Shown here one piece after another: positions 35,298 through 44,213 of a stretch of DNA of 64,000 bases. The notes under the pieces are model-generated. The model saw nothing but the letters and a program-made list of their open reading frames with translations, had not been told where the DNA came from and did not search any database. A program made the translations under genes and the position numbers. Each line of letters starts with the position of its first letter. Positions within the stretch are counted from its first letter, which is position 1. The stretch spans positions 62,001 to 126,000 of the forward strand of contig NZ_CABJCG010000002.1 of the NCBI RefSeq assembly GCF_902364025.1. The letters run 5' to 3'. This DNA is from Enterocloster lavalensis (GTDB taxonomy: Bacteria; Bacillota; Clostridia; Lachnospirales; Lachnospiraceae).

Positions 35298-36281
35298 ATG
35301 AGAAGGAAAAATGTGAAGGAATGGAAGGTGGCCGTGCTGGGAGCCGGTACCATGGGTCAATGTATCGCCCAGTTTTTTGCCATGAAGGGCCATGAAGTAA
35401 ATCTATACAACCGTACCCCCGCAAATTTGGAGAAGGCGTATGTGCAGATCAGGAATAACCTGAACACGTTGCTGGAGATGGAAGAGATCGGGGAAGAGGA
35501 GATTGAGCGCGCCATGTCCCATATCTGTGGGAGCAGCGATTTGCAGGCTTCCGTGCAGGGAGTGGACCTGGTGATTGAAAATCTGGCTGAAAAGGAAGAG
35601 GTAAAGAAGCTGATTTTTTCCAAGCTGGACATGTACTGCGGCAGCGACGTGATCCTGTCCAGCGACACGTCCACCATGAATATTTTTGAGTTTTTGGAAG
35701 TCTCCCACCCGGAACGCCTGATCATCACCCACTTTTTTAACCCGGCCCATGTGATGCCTCTGGTGGAGGTGGTGCGGGGGCCCGGGACCTCGGATGAGGT
35801 GACGGCGGACGTGAAGGAATTTTTTGAGGTCTCGGGCAAGACCGTGGCGGTTCTGAACCAGGCGGTTCCCGGCTTTATCTTAAACAGGATCACCTTTGCG
35901 GTGTTCCGGGAAGCGGCCTATATGGCCAGCCAGGGCTGGACTACTCCCGGGGAAATCGACAAGGCCATCGTCTCCACCTTCGGTCCCAGATATGCATTTG
36001 AAGGGCCGTTTGCGCTCAGCGATTTTGCCGGTCTCGATGTGTATGAGCGGCTGGGGACATTGCTTCCGCCAGTGCTCTGTTCCGATATAACGTGCCCCGA
36101 AATACTGAAAACAATGACCGCGCAGGGAAAGCTGGGCGTGAAATCAGGGGAAGGGTTTTACGAGTACCGGGATGAGCTGAAGGCCCGCAGAGACCGGGAC
36201 ACAAGGATTATGAGAATGCTTCAGGCTATACGGCGCGTGGAAACACAGATGAAAGGGCAGGAGCAGGATAAAACGCCATAG
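35298..36281 (+). CDS. 3-hydroxyacyl-CoA dehydrogenase
   Basis: The 327-residue protein begins at ATG 35298 behind AGAGAAGG. It has the NAD motif VLGAGTMGQCIA (about residue 13), the catalytic THFFNPAHVMPLVEVV segment with the His, and the C-terminal LSDFAGLDVYERLG dimer/substrate domain ending in GKLGVKSGEGFYEY. This is a stand-alone (S)-3-hydroxyacyl-CoA dehydrogenase without a fused crotonase. Presence of both this enzyme and an SDR suggests two distinct alcohol-oxidation steps or stereoisomers. Confidence 0.92.
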   Translation: MRRKNVKEWKVAVLGAGTMGQCIAQFFAMKGHEVNLYNRTPANLEKAYVQIRNNLNTLLEMEEIGEEEIERAMSHICGSSDLQASVQGVDLVIENLAEKEEVKKLIFSKLDMYCGSDVILSSDTSTMNIFEFLEVSHPERLIITHFFNPAHVMPLVEVVRGPGTSDEVTADVKEFFEVSGKTVAVLNQAVPGFILNRITFAVFREAAYMASQGWTTPGEIDKAIVSTFGPRYAFEGPFALSDFAGLDVYERLGTLLPPVLCSDITCPEILKTMTAQGKLGVKSGEGFYEYRDELKARRDRDTRIMRMLQAIRRVETQMKGQEQDKTP

Positions 36282-36293
36282 GAGGACAATTAT

Positions 36294-38207
36294 ATGAACT
36301 ATCAATATCTTCTTTCTCCCGGAACTATCGGGAAGCTGAAATTAAAAAATAGAACCATTATGGCCCCCATGTCCGCGGCCCTCGGCAATGCGGACGGTAC
36401 GGTATCCGATGAGCTGACCGCCTATTTGGCGGCCCGGGCCCGGGGCGGAGTCGGGTTGATTATGACCGAGTATGCATTTGTTCAGGAGAATGGACGCTCT
36501 TCGGACCATCAGATATCCGTGAGTGACGACCGTATGATCCCGGGGCTTAAGAAAATGGTGGATGCAGTTCATGAAAACGGCGCTAAAATCTGCCTGCAGC
36601 TCCAGCACGGCGGCAGGCGGTCCATCGTGGAGCTGACGGCTCCGTCGCCTATTCCCATGGATTTGAAACAGCCGGTGCCCCAGGTGCTGACAACGACCCA
36701 AGTGTACCGTCTGGTAGACGATTTTATCGCCGCGGCGGTTCGGGCGAAGAAAGCAGGTTTCGACATGGTGGAGGTGCACTGCGCCCACGGCTACCTGCTA
36801 AACGATTTTGTATCGCCACATGCCAACCGGAGAACTGACGAGTTCGGTGGAACGGTGGGAGGACGGGCCCACGCGCCGGTTCTGATCATAGAGGGAATCA
36901 AAAAGGCCTGCGGGGAGGATTTCCCGGTGAGCGTACGCATGAGCGCCGAGGAGCTGGTGACCGACGGACACAAAAAGCGGGATTCTGCGGCTATGGCGCA
37001 GCTTTTTGAAGCTGCGGGGGCCGACTTAATCAACGTTTCCTGCGGGGTGAACGGCGTGGGCTACGGCATCGCCCCGGCCGCCATTGAGACCGGGCACAAT
37101 GTGGAGGCTGCGGAGGAGATCGCCCGGGTATTACATATTCCGGTCAGCGTGGCGGGAAGAATCAACGAGCCGGAGTACGCAGAATCGATTCTGCGCGCCG
37201 GGAAGGCACAGTTTGTGAGCATCGGCCGGGCGCTGTTCGCGGACCCTGATTTTGTGAATAAGGCGGCAGAGGGCCGGGAGGCGGAGATCTGTCCCTGTGT
37301 GGGCTGTTTACAGCGGTGTTACGGCAGCTATGGTCACGGCGGCGTGTACCGCTCCTGCATGATCAATCCCTTCGCAATGCGTGAGACCACCATGACGTTA
37401 AAACCTGCGGTTCACAAGAAAAAGGTTGTGGTCGTGGGAGCCGGACCTGGGGGAATGGAGGCGGCCTGGACGGCGGCGGCCAGAGGGCATGAGGTCAGAC
37501 TCTACGAGAAGAGCGGGATTCCCGGGGGGCAGCTTCAGATCGCTGCCATGCCGCCTCACAAACAGCTTTTGGCGCGGGCGGTGGCTTATTACTATACCAT
37601 GTGCCGGAAATACGGGGTTGACATGACGTTTGACATGGAGGTGACGGCGGAGGATATCATTTCTGAGAAACCGGACGTGGTGATCCTGGCCACCGGCGGT
37701 GCGCCTATTTACCCATCCAGAATCCCGGGCCTTACGCAGGTAAAAACCTTGTTCGGATCGGAGGTGCTGATGGGGGCTCCGCTTAGAGGAGATTCCGCCC
37801 TTGTGATCGGCGGAGGAGCCCAGGGCGCGGAGACCGCGGACTACCTAGGCCAGCTGGGATACCGGACGGCGGTTGTGGAGATGCGGGAGGACATCGCACT
37901 GGACGACGCGGAGGCGACCCGCAGGCTGCTCTTTCGACGCTATGAGGAAGAGAAAGTGAAAACCTATGTGGGCGCAAAGGTCACGCGGGTGTACGAGGAC
38001 GGCGTGGATTATGAGACCGACGGGCAGGTTGCAAGCCTGCGCGGCTTTGACAACATCATTCTCTCCCTGGGCGTCCGTTCGTACAATCCGCTGGAAGAGC
38101 AGTTAAAGGGCCGGGTGCCCCAGCTGATCACCGCGGGGGATGCCGCGTCGGCGCAGAATGCGGTCAACGCTATTTACACAGGTGCTGTGGCAGGAACCAC
38201 AATTTGA
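36294..38207 (+). CDS. NADH:flavin oxidoreductase, 2,4-dienoyl-CoA reductase/BaiCD type
   Basis: The 637-residue protein combines an N-terminal FMN-binding TIM barrel (GTIGKLKLKNRTIMAPMSAAL; LQHGGRRS; HCAHGYLLNDFVSPHANRRTDEFGG) with a C-terminal FAD/NAD domain (VVVGAGPGGMEAAW; ALVIGGGAQGAETADYLG). Between them are the [4Fe-4S] cysteines at about C335, C338, C342 and C355. It should reduce or oxidise a C=C bond conjugated to a carbonyl, as FadH and the bile-acid enzymes BaiCD/BaiH do. It lies 12 bp downstream of the 3-hydroxyacyl-CoA dehydrogenase. Confidence 0.92.
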   Translation: MNYQYLLSPGTIGKLKLKNRTIMAPMSAALGNADGTVSDELTAYLAARARGGVGLIMTEYAFVQENGRSSDHQISVSDDRMIPGLKKMVDAVHENGAKICLQLQHGGRRSIVELTAPSPIPMDLKQPVPQVLTTTQVYRLVDDFIAAAVRAKKAGFDMVEVHCAHGYLLNDFVSPHANRRTDEFGGTVGGRAHAPVLIIEGIKKACGEDFPVSVRMSAEELVTDGHKKRDSAAMAQLFEAAGADLINVSCGVNGVGYGIAPAAIETGHNVEAAEEIARVLHIPVSVAGRINEPEYAESILRAGKAQFVSIGRALFADPDFVNKAAEGREAEICPCVGCLQRCYGSYGHGGVYRSCMINPFAMRETTMTLKPAVHKKKVVVVGAGPGGMEAAWTAAARGHEVRLYEKSGIPGGQLQIAAMPPHKQLLARAVAYYYTMCRKYGVDMTFDMEVTAEDIISEKPDVVILATGGAPIYPSRIPGLTQVKTLFGSEVLMGAPLRGDSALVIGGGAQGAETADYLGQLGYRTAVVEMREDIALDDAEATRRLLFRRYEEEKVKTYVGAKVTRVYEDGVDYETDGQVASLRGFDNIILSLGVRSYNPLEEQLKGRVPQLITAGDAASAQNAVNAIYTGAVAGTTI

Positions 38208-38222
38208 CGAGGTGAGGGAGTT

Positions 38223-39065
38223 ATGAAAAAAGAACGCGCAGAGCGCACCCGATTTGCAATACTGGATCTAGGGGATTTTGACGCCTACAAAGCAGAACAT
38301 GTGACGCTGACGGAGCAGGAGCAGAGGGAAGATACAAAGCGGAAAATCCCCTGGTCCATCCCCTGCTACTGCGTGCTGGTGCAGCATCCGATCCTTGGAA
38401 ATGTGCTTTATGACACCGGAATCGACGACGGGTACGAACTCCGCTGGCCTAAAAACCTTCTGGAGGAATATCCTGTAAAGCGGTTTCACAGGCTGAAAGA
38501 CCGGCTGGGAGAGCTGGGGCTCTGTGTGGACGATATCGACCGGATTATTCTCTCACACATGCACTTTGACCATGCCGGGAATCTCCGTCTTTTTTGCGGA
38601 ACCAGAGCGGGGAAGGGCGTACTTATACAGGAAGAGGAGGCGCGCCACGGCTTCACGCTGTCTAACATCCATGACTGTCAGGAAGTGAGATACCGCTATG
38701 ACGGTTATGTACGCCACGAGTTTAACGGACTGGACGGCATTTCCTTTAGGCTTTTGAAGGGCGATACCAGCCTGGCGGAGGACCTGGAGCTGATCCACCT
38801 CCCCGGCCATACACCCGGCACTATGGGACTGGTAGTGCGCACGGAATATTTTGGGACTGCGGTATTTCCGTCGGACGCGGTTTACAACGCGTTTAACTAT
38901 GGTCCGCCGTCAGTCCTTCCCGGCATGTGCGCTCGCCCGGAAGAGTATAGGGCCAGTATCGAAAAATGCAGGAGGATTGCAGAACGGGAAAACGGCGCCG
39001 TGTTTTTCAGTCACGACGCCGCAGACTACCGCATATATAAAAAATCGCCTGAATGGTACGATTGA
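38223..39065 (+). CDS. Metallo-beta-lactamase-fold hydrolase (AHL-lactonase-like)
   Basis: The 280-residue protein has the metal motif HMHFDHAGN (H112, H114, D116, H117), LPGHTPGTMGLVV (about residues 196-208) and SHDAADY near the C terminus. It resembles N-acyl homoserine lactonase-family enzymes, which hydrolyse lactones. In this cluster a lactone or thioester intermediate is a more natural substrate than a quorum signal. It is the last gene of the sigma-54 operon, 15 bp behind the flavin oxidoreductase. Confidence 0.88.
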   Translation: MKKERAERTRFAILDLGDFDAYKAEHVTLTEQEQREDTKRKIPWSIPCYCVLVQHPILGNVLYDTGIDDGYELRWPKNLLEEYPVKRFHRLKDRLGELGLCVDDIDRIILSHMHFDHAGNLRLFCGTRAGKGVLIQEEEARHGFTLSNIHDCQEVRYRYDGYVRHEFNGLDGISFRLLKGDTSLAEDLELIHLPGHTPGTMGLVVRTEYFGTAVFPSDAVYNAFNYGPPSVLPGMCARPEEYRASIEKCRRIAERENGAVFFSHDAADYRIYKKSPEWYD

Positions 39066-39081
39066 TCCAATCCAATCCCTG

Positions 39082-39110
39082 TTGACTTTCCCTTTCACAT
39101 GTGCAATGAT
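39082..39110 (+). promoter_or_regulatory. Sigma-A promoter of the PBP gene
   Basis: TTGACT (39082-39087), a 17-bp spacer and AATGAT (39105-39110) precede the start codon by about 46 bp. Confidence 0.65.
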
Positions 39111-39156
39111 AAAGGGCAAACTGGAAATAATACCAGTCATCAGGAAGGAGCGGAAC

Positions 39157-41358
39157 ATGAGTAGGCGCAGAAGAAGGTCCAGAAGAAGATCCGGGGCCGG
39201 CCGGATGGTTTTAATTGTGATAATTGCGGCGGTTCTGCTGGCTGCGGCCGCCGGTGCGTTTTTGTTTGTAACCCACCGCAGCACCGGGCAGAAACAGAAG
39301 CAGCCGGACGAGCTGCTGACGGAGTACATGCAGTTTTTGGCGGCTGGCAATTATGACGCCATGTACGAGCTGTTAAACGCCCAGAGCCGGCTCAATATCA
39401 GCCGGGAGGATTTTGTGGCCAGAAACCGGAATATTTACGAAGGAATTGAGGCGGCCGATATCCGCATCGAGATAAAAGGTACGGAACAGAAGGAAAACGG
39501 GGCGGAGGCTGTCAATTATCAGACCACCATGAACAGCCTGGCCGGGGAGATCAGCTTTTTCAACCAGGTGGATTTCCAGCTGGAGGAGATCCCGGGGGAG
39601 GACGGAAAAAAGAGCGCGGGCGAGTACCGGATGATCTGGAACGACTGGGTGATTTTTCCGCAGCTGGGGCGCACGGACAAGGTGCGCGTGAGCACGGACC
39701 GGGCGGACCGGGGCAGCATTCTGGACCGGAACGGCAATCTGCTGGCGGGCAAGGGAACTGCGTCCCTGGTGGGGCTGGTGCCGGGGAAGATGAACCGCGA
39801 TCAGGCGGGGCCGGGCGGTTATGCCGCCGTAGATCTGGAACGGCTTTCTGGACTGCTCGGCATTTCCGTGGAAGGGATCACAAAGAAGCTCTCCGCCGGA
39901 TGGGTCAAGGACGATTCCCTGGTGCCGGTAAAAACCTTAAAGCATGTGGACGAGCTGAATCTCCTGGCGGATAAGCCCGATGAGGCTAATCTTCAAAACC
40001 AGGCGCTGCAGGAGGAATTGCTGACGATTCCGGGCGTAATGATCACGGACACGGCGGTTCGCTCCTATCCGCTGGGGGAAAAGGCGGCCCATCTGGTGGG
40101 ATATGTTCAGAACGTGACTGCGGAGGACCTGGAGAAGCATCCCGGGGAAGGATACCTGACGGACAGCGTGATCGGCAGGAGCGGAATGGAGGGCTTGTTC
40201 GAGAAGGAGCTAAAAGGGCAGAACGGCACGCGCATCGCCATCGTTACCCAGGACGGCGAAGAAAAGCTGGTTCTTGCCAGTATTCCGAGGGCGGACGGGC
40301 AGGACATCCGGCTGACCATAGACAGCCGCCTGCAGCAGTCCATCTACGACGCCTTTCAGGACCGCAAGAGCTGCACCGTGGCGATGAATCCCCGCACCGG
40401 GGAGGTGCTGGCCCTGGTTAATACGCCCAGCTATGACAACAACGATTTTATTCTGGGCATGTCCCAGGAGAAATGGACGGCTCTCAACGAGGACGAGCGA
40501 AATCCCATGCTCAACCGCTTCCGTCAGCGTTTCGCTCCCGGTTCCTCCTTCAAGCCCATTACAGGAATCATCGGCCTGTCCACGGGAGCGGTTGGCCCCC
40601 AGGAAAATTTTGGAGAGGATGCGGCGGGTCTCAGCTGGCAGAAGGACGGGAGCTGGGGCCGCTATTACGTGACGACGCTGCACGGCTACAGCCCGGTCAA
40701 CCTGGAGAACGCGCTGATCTATTCCGACAACATTTACTTTGCCAAAGCTGCCTTAAAGATCGGCGGCGAGGACTTTATGAAGGGATTGGAGACGCTGGGC
40801 TTTAACCAGGAGGTTCCCTTTGAGATTTCGGTGGCAAATGCCCAGTATTCCAACACGGAGACCATCGGCACGGAGATTCAACTGGCCGACAGCGGATATG
40901 GGCAGGGTCAGATGCTGATCAACCCAGTCCATCTGGCCTCTCTGTATACCATGTTCCCCAACCGGGGGACGGTGCTAAAACCGTATCTCCTTTATAAGGA
41001 GAATCCCGCCCCGGAGGCCTGGATTGAAAACGCCTGTACGCCGGAAAACGCAGAGATCATTGAGAACGCCCTGGTGAAGGTGGTCAGCTCGGAGCACGGC
41101 ACCGGACATAAGGCCATGCGGGACGACGTTGTGCTGGCCGGAAAGACCGGTACGGCGGAGATCAAGGCTTCCAAGGACGACGCCACCGGCACGGAACTGG
41201 GGTGGTTTGCGGTGTACACCAAGGACCTGAACCTGGAAAATCCGCTGCTCATGGTGAGTATGGTGGAGGATGTGAAGAACGACGGGGGAAGCAAAGTGGC
41301 GGTTGAGAAATCGAAAGAGGTTTTCGAACAGTACATTCCAAAAAAGTCCGCTGAGTAG
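39157..41358 (+). CDS. MecA_N-type penicillin-binding transpeptidase (class B PBP)
   Basis: The 733-residue protein starts at ATG 39157 behind AGGAAGGAG. It has a very basic N terminus, one membrane anchor (about residues 19-40), an NTF2-like MecA_N domain (about 50-165), a PBP dimer domain and the transpeptidase domain. The three active-site motifs are S463-S-F-K466, S523-D-N525 and K663-T-G665. It cross-links peptidoglycan. MecA_N domains occur in low-affinity PBPs such as PBP2a, but also in ordinary PBP3 of Bacillota, so resistance cannot be inferred. It has its own promoter and a strong terminator. Confidence 0.93.
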   Translation: MSRRRRRSRRRSGAGRMVLIVIIAAVLLAAAAGAFLFVTHRSTGQKQKQPDELLTEYMQFLAAGNYDAMYELLNAQSRLNISREDFVARNRNIYEGIEAADIRIEIKGTEQKENGAEAVNYQTTMNSLAGEISFFNQVDFQLEEIPGEDGKKSAGEYRMIWNDWVIFPQLGRTDKVRVSTDRADRGSILDRNGNLLAGKGTASLVGLVPGKMNRDQAGPGGYAAVDLERLSGLLGISVEGITKKLSAGWVKDDSLVPVKTLKHVDELNLLADKPDEANLQNQALQEELLTIPGVMITDTAVRSYPLGEKAAHLVGYVQNVTAEDLEKHPGEGYLTDSVIGRSGMEGLFEKELKGQNGTRIAIVTQDGEEKLVLASIPRADGQDIRLTIDSRLQQSIYDAFQDRKSCTVAMNPRTGEVLALVNTPSYDNNDFILGMSQEKWTALNEDERNPMLNRFRQRFAPGSSFKPITGIIGLSTGAVGPQENFGEDAAGLSWQKDGSWGRYYVTTLHGYSPVNLENALIYSDNIYFAKAALKIGGEDFMKGLETLGFNQEVPFEISVANAQYSNTETIGTEIQLADSGYGQGQMLINPVHLASLYTMFPNRGTVLKPYLLYKENPAPEAWIENACTPENAEIIENALVKVVSSEHGTGHKAMRDDVVLAGKTGTAEIKASKDDATGTELGWFAVYTKDLNLENPLLMVSMVEDVKNDGGSKVAVEKSKEVFEQYIPKKSAE

Positions 41359-41368
41359 CGGCAGACAG

Positions 41369-41404
41369 GCGAAAAAGCCATTCGGTTCCGGATGGCTTTT
41401 TCGC
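41369..41404. terminator. Perfect 13-bp terminator between convergent genes
   Basis: GCGAAAAAGCCAT (41369-41381) pairs with ATGGCTTTTTCGC (41392-41404) across a 10-nt loop. The A5/T5 tracts inside the stem allow termination on both strands. Confidence 0.85.
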
Positions 41405-41431
41405 GTTTGTGTGCGGTTGGTTTATGTCCGT

Positions 41432-42190
41432 TTAATTTCTCCGGTCTTCCACCAGCAGCGTGCGGATTGTGTCCAGAGAGGGATTCCAGTTCAGGACGTA
41501 GAGCGTATAGATCCGCCTGGGATTTAAGTTGACGCTTGTGGTGATGAGCGCGGTTTCCGGGCGTGCAGAGCGGGCGACCCTCAGCGTATAGCTGCCGGAG
41601 GCCATGGGACTGAAGCTGGTGATCTGGGAGAAGTTTATGGAGTTAAAGTAAATATTTCCCAGAGAGGCGTTGATGGGACCGCTGTAGTAGGCCAGGTTGC
41701 ACACCCTGAAACAGGAGGTGGTATTGGTGGTGGGGCAGGCAGTGTCTGCGATGGACAGCAGGTTCAGGCCCCCTGCGGAGTTGACAATGGCGATGGTCGC
41801 CATGCCGTCGCCCACGTACATGGATTTTTGGAAATAGGTATTCTGGTTGGCGTCGATCACGCTAAAGATGTGATAGCCCTGGGGGATCTGACGGTACTCG
41901 GTGATTTCCGGTGATTCCAGCCCCGTGTAGGCCAGCTGGTTGTCGATGAGCACGGTAAAGGGATTGTAGCCAGCAGCGGCGTTCAACAGGCGAACGGCTC
42001 CGTGAATCCACTGATGGTTGTTGCAAAAAACGCAGGGGACCCCGGTATCCGGCATCACGGAGAAGTCCGGATCCACCGGCTCCTCGTAGGGCGGTACGGC
42101 CATGCCGTAATCCGGGGAAGTAAAATCCGGGTCAATCACTTCGTCACGGGCCTGGGCGGTATAAAGGGGAATGGTATCATATTCGTTCAT
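41432..42190 (-). CDS. DUF4397-domain protein
   Basis: The 252-residue protein contains DUF4397-like beta-rich repeats: AVRLLNAAAGYNPFTVLIDNQL (about residues 65-86) and FRVCNLAYYSGPINASLGN (about 160-178). Both begin with the family pattern of R-x-x-N at the start of a strand. Its first 60 residues are acidic and Pro-rich with CVFCNN, and there is no signal peptide. The domain is common in cell-surface proteins of Bacillota, with unknown function. Its transcript runs convergent to the PBP gene. Confidence 0.75.
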   Translation of the reverse strand: MNEYDTIPLYTAQARDEVIDPDFTSPDYGMAVPPYEEPVDPDFSVMPDTGVPCVFCNNHQWIHGAVRLLNAAAGYNPFTVLIDNQLAYTGLESPEITEYRQIPQGYHIFSVIDANQNTYFQKSMYVGDGMATIAIVNSAGGLNLLSIADTACPTTNTTSCFRVCNLAYYSGPINASLGNIYFNSINFSQITSFSPMASGSYTLRVARSARPETALITTSVNLNPRRIYTLYVLNWNPSLDTIRTLLVEDRRN

Positions 42191-42348
42191 AGATTAACCT
42201 TAAGGGTGAAGTTATAATTAGTGTATGTGAAGTATGGGCCATTGCCACCTGTTTTTTGAGGGCTGGATTTGAGGAAGGATAGGTGGACAAACGCGGATTG
42301 TCGTTTCCCAGGCGTGTGTAACCAAGTTACGGAACGAATCCCGCCTTG

Positions 42349-42366
42349 TTGTTATAATTATAACAA
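42349..42366. promoter_or_regulatory. Perfect 18-bp palindrome resembling a Rex operator
   Basis: TTGTTATAATTATAACAA is fully palindromic and matches the clostridial Rex pattern TTGTTAA-N4-TTAACAA at 16 of 18 or all fixed positions but two. It contains a TATAAT (42353-42358) that may be the -10 box of the following gene, whose start is 28 bp downstream. Confidence 0.55.
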
Positions 42367-42393
42367 ATATAAAATCAACCTACGGAGGACGGA

Positions 42394-44106
42394 ATGGTTA
42401 TGAAAGTATTGATTATCGGCGGAGTGGCCGGAGGGGCCACCGCGGCGGCCAGACTGCGCCGCCTGGACGAGTCGGCGGAGATTGTGATTCTGGAGCGGAG
42501 CGGCTATGTGTCTTACGCCAACTGCGGACTGCCTTACTATATCGGGGGAGTGATTGAGAAGAAACAGGCGCTGACCCTTCAGACCAAGGAGAGCTTTTGG
42601 AATCGGTTTCACATCGATGTGCGGCTGAACAACGAGGCGCTGTCCATTGACCGGGAGAGAAAGACGGTGCGGGTGAGACGCCTTTTGGATGGAAGCGAGT
42701 ACGAGGAGACTTACGATAAGCTGATTCTGTCTCCGGGCGCAAAGGCCCTGAGGCCGCCCCTGCCGGGCATCGACAGCCCCCGCATCTTTACCCTGCGCAC
42801 GGTGGAGGACACCTTTGCCATCCGGGAACAGATCGAGCGGACCAAACCAGAGAACGCGGTGGTCATCGGCGGCGGCTTTATCGGCCTGGAGATGGCGGAA
42901 AACCTGATTCATGCGGGCGTAAAGACCACGCTGCTGCAGAGAGGGGACCAGGTGATGGCGCCGCTGGACTACGACATGGCATGTCAGATTCACAGCTACC
43001 TGCGCGGGCGTGGCGTGGACCTGCGCTTAAACCAGACCGTGACCGGATTCTATGAGGAGGACGGGCGGCTGTACACGCAGCTGGAGGGCCGGGAAGCGGT
43101 GGGAGCGGATCTGGCGATCCTGGCCATCGGCGTCGCGCCGGAGACCCATCTGGCCAAAGAAGCCGGGCTTTCGCTGGGCATCCGGGAGTCCATTCTGGTC
43201 AACGAGCGGATGGAGACCTCGGACCCGGATATCTACGCGGTGGGGGACGCGGTGCAGGTGCGCCACTTTGTCTCCGGCGCGGATTCCCTGATCGCCCTGG
43301 CCGGTCCGGCCAACAAACAGGGCCGCATCGCCGCGGACAATATCTGCGGCCGGGACAGCCGTTTTGACGGCTCCCAGGGCTCCTCCATCATCCGGCTCTT
43401 TGACATGACGGCCGCCTCCACCGGGCTCAACGAAAAGGCCGCCACAGCGGCCGGTATTCCCTGGGAGGCCGTGGTGACCTACTCGGCCAGCCATGCAGCC
43501 TACTATCCGGGCGCCACGGACATGACTGTCAAGACGTTGTATAACCCGGAGAACGGGCGGATTCTGGGCGCGCAGATCGTGGGCTTTGACGGTGTGGATA
43601 AGCGCATCGACGTGCTGGCTACGGCGATCCGGGCGGGGATGACCGGGGAAGACTTAGAGGAGCTGGATCTGGCTTACGCGCCGCCCTACTCCTCGGCCAA
43701 AGACCCGGTGAACATGGCCGGTTTCGTGATCGGCAATATCCGCAGCGGTTTGTTGAAACAATTCAACTGGAAGGATCTGGAAGAACTGCAAAAGCAGCGC
43801 GGTGAAGGGAAGATCACGCTTCTGGATACCCGCACGGAGCGGGAGTACGCCCAGGGGCATTTCCAGGGCAGCGTGAACATTCCACTGGATGAGCTGCGGG
43901 AGCGTTTGTCGGAGCTGGATCCCCAAAAACCGGTTTATGTCAACTGCCACAGCGGCCTGCGCAGCTACCTGGCCTGCCGTATCCTGACCGGAAACGGGTT
44001 CGAGTGCTACAATTTCTCAGGCGGCTACCGGTTCTACGAGTACATCGCCGGGGACCGGAATTACGACGAGACGCCAAGACATGCCTGCGGGGTGGAAATC
44101 CGCTGA
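42394..44106 (+). CDS. CoA-disulfide reductase fused to rhodanese
   Basis: The 570-residue flavoprotein begins with the FAD motif IIGGVAGGATAAARLRRL and the single active Cys of this family in SYANCGLPYY (C44). A second Rossmann motif (VVIGGGFIGLEMAENL) binds NAD(P)H. The dimerisation domain is followed by a C-terminal rhodanese domain with LDTRTEREYAQGHFQGSVNIPL and the active Cys in YVNCHSGLRS (C518). Such CoADR-RHD proteins reduce CoA disulfide, CoA persulfide or polysulfide. The Rex-like palindrome upstream would couple expression to the NADH/NAD ratio. Confidence 0.93.
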   Translation: MVMKVLIIGGVAGGATAAARLRRLDESAEIVILERSGYVSYANCGLPYYIGGVIEKKQALTLQTKESFWNRFHIDVRLNNEALSIDRERKTVRVRRLLDGSEYEETYDKLILSPGAKALRPPLPGIDSPRIFTLRTVEDTFAIREQIERTKPENAVVIGGGFIGLEMAENLIHAGVKTTLLQRGDQVMAPLDYDMACQIHSYLRGRGVDLRLNQTVTGFYEEDGRLYTQLEGREAVGADLAILAIGVAPETHLAKEAGLSLGIRESILVNERMETSDPDIYAVGDAVQVRHFVSGADSLIALAGPANKQGRIAADNICGRDSRFDGSQGSSIIRLFDMTAASTGLNEKAATAAGIPWEAVVTYSASHAAYYPGATDMTVKTLYNPENGRILGAQIVGFDGVDKRIDVLATAIRAGMTGEDLEELDLAYAPPYSSAKDPVNMAGFVIGNIRSGLLKQFNWKDLEELQKQRGEGKITLLDTRTEREYAQGHFQGSVNIPLDELRERLSELDPQKPVYVNCHSGLRSYLACRILTGNGFECYNFSGGYRFYEYIAGDRNYDETPRHACGVEIR

Positions 44107-44119
44107 CAAAGGCAGCTCC

Positions 44120-44197
44120 GGGGCCATTCGTCTGCCCGCAGCGGGATGACCGTCCCCCGGGGCCGCCCGTCTGCCCGCCGCGAAATGACTGTTCCCT
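44120..44197. repeat. Two tandem 39-bp direct repeats
   Basis: Copies at 44120-44158 and 44159-44197 share GGGGCC, GTCTGCCCGC, GCG and ATGAC, and differ at about eight positions. They fill the gap between two convergent genes. Confidence 0.55.
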
Positions 44198-44213
44198 CGG
44201 CCGCCTCCCCACA

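Noticed and set aside
29966..38207. A bile-acid 7-dehydroxylation (bai) operon
   Set aside because: CaiB/BaiF-, SDR- and BaiCD-like families occur, but there is no BaiB ligase, BaiE dehydratase or BaiG transporter, and the aldolase, MaoC and CMD genes do not belong to bai operons.
32195..39350. Opposite-strand frames through the catabolic operon
   Set aside because: They are low-complexity, Arg/His/Gly-rich shadows of real genes without ribosome binding sites.
39157..41358. Calling the PBP a beta-lactam resistance determinant (mecA)
   Set aside because: A MecA_N domain is common in native class B PBPs of Bacillota, and no mecR/mecI-type regulator is nearby.
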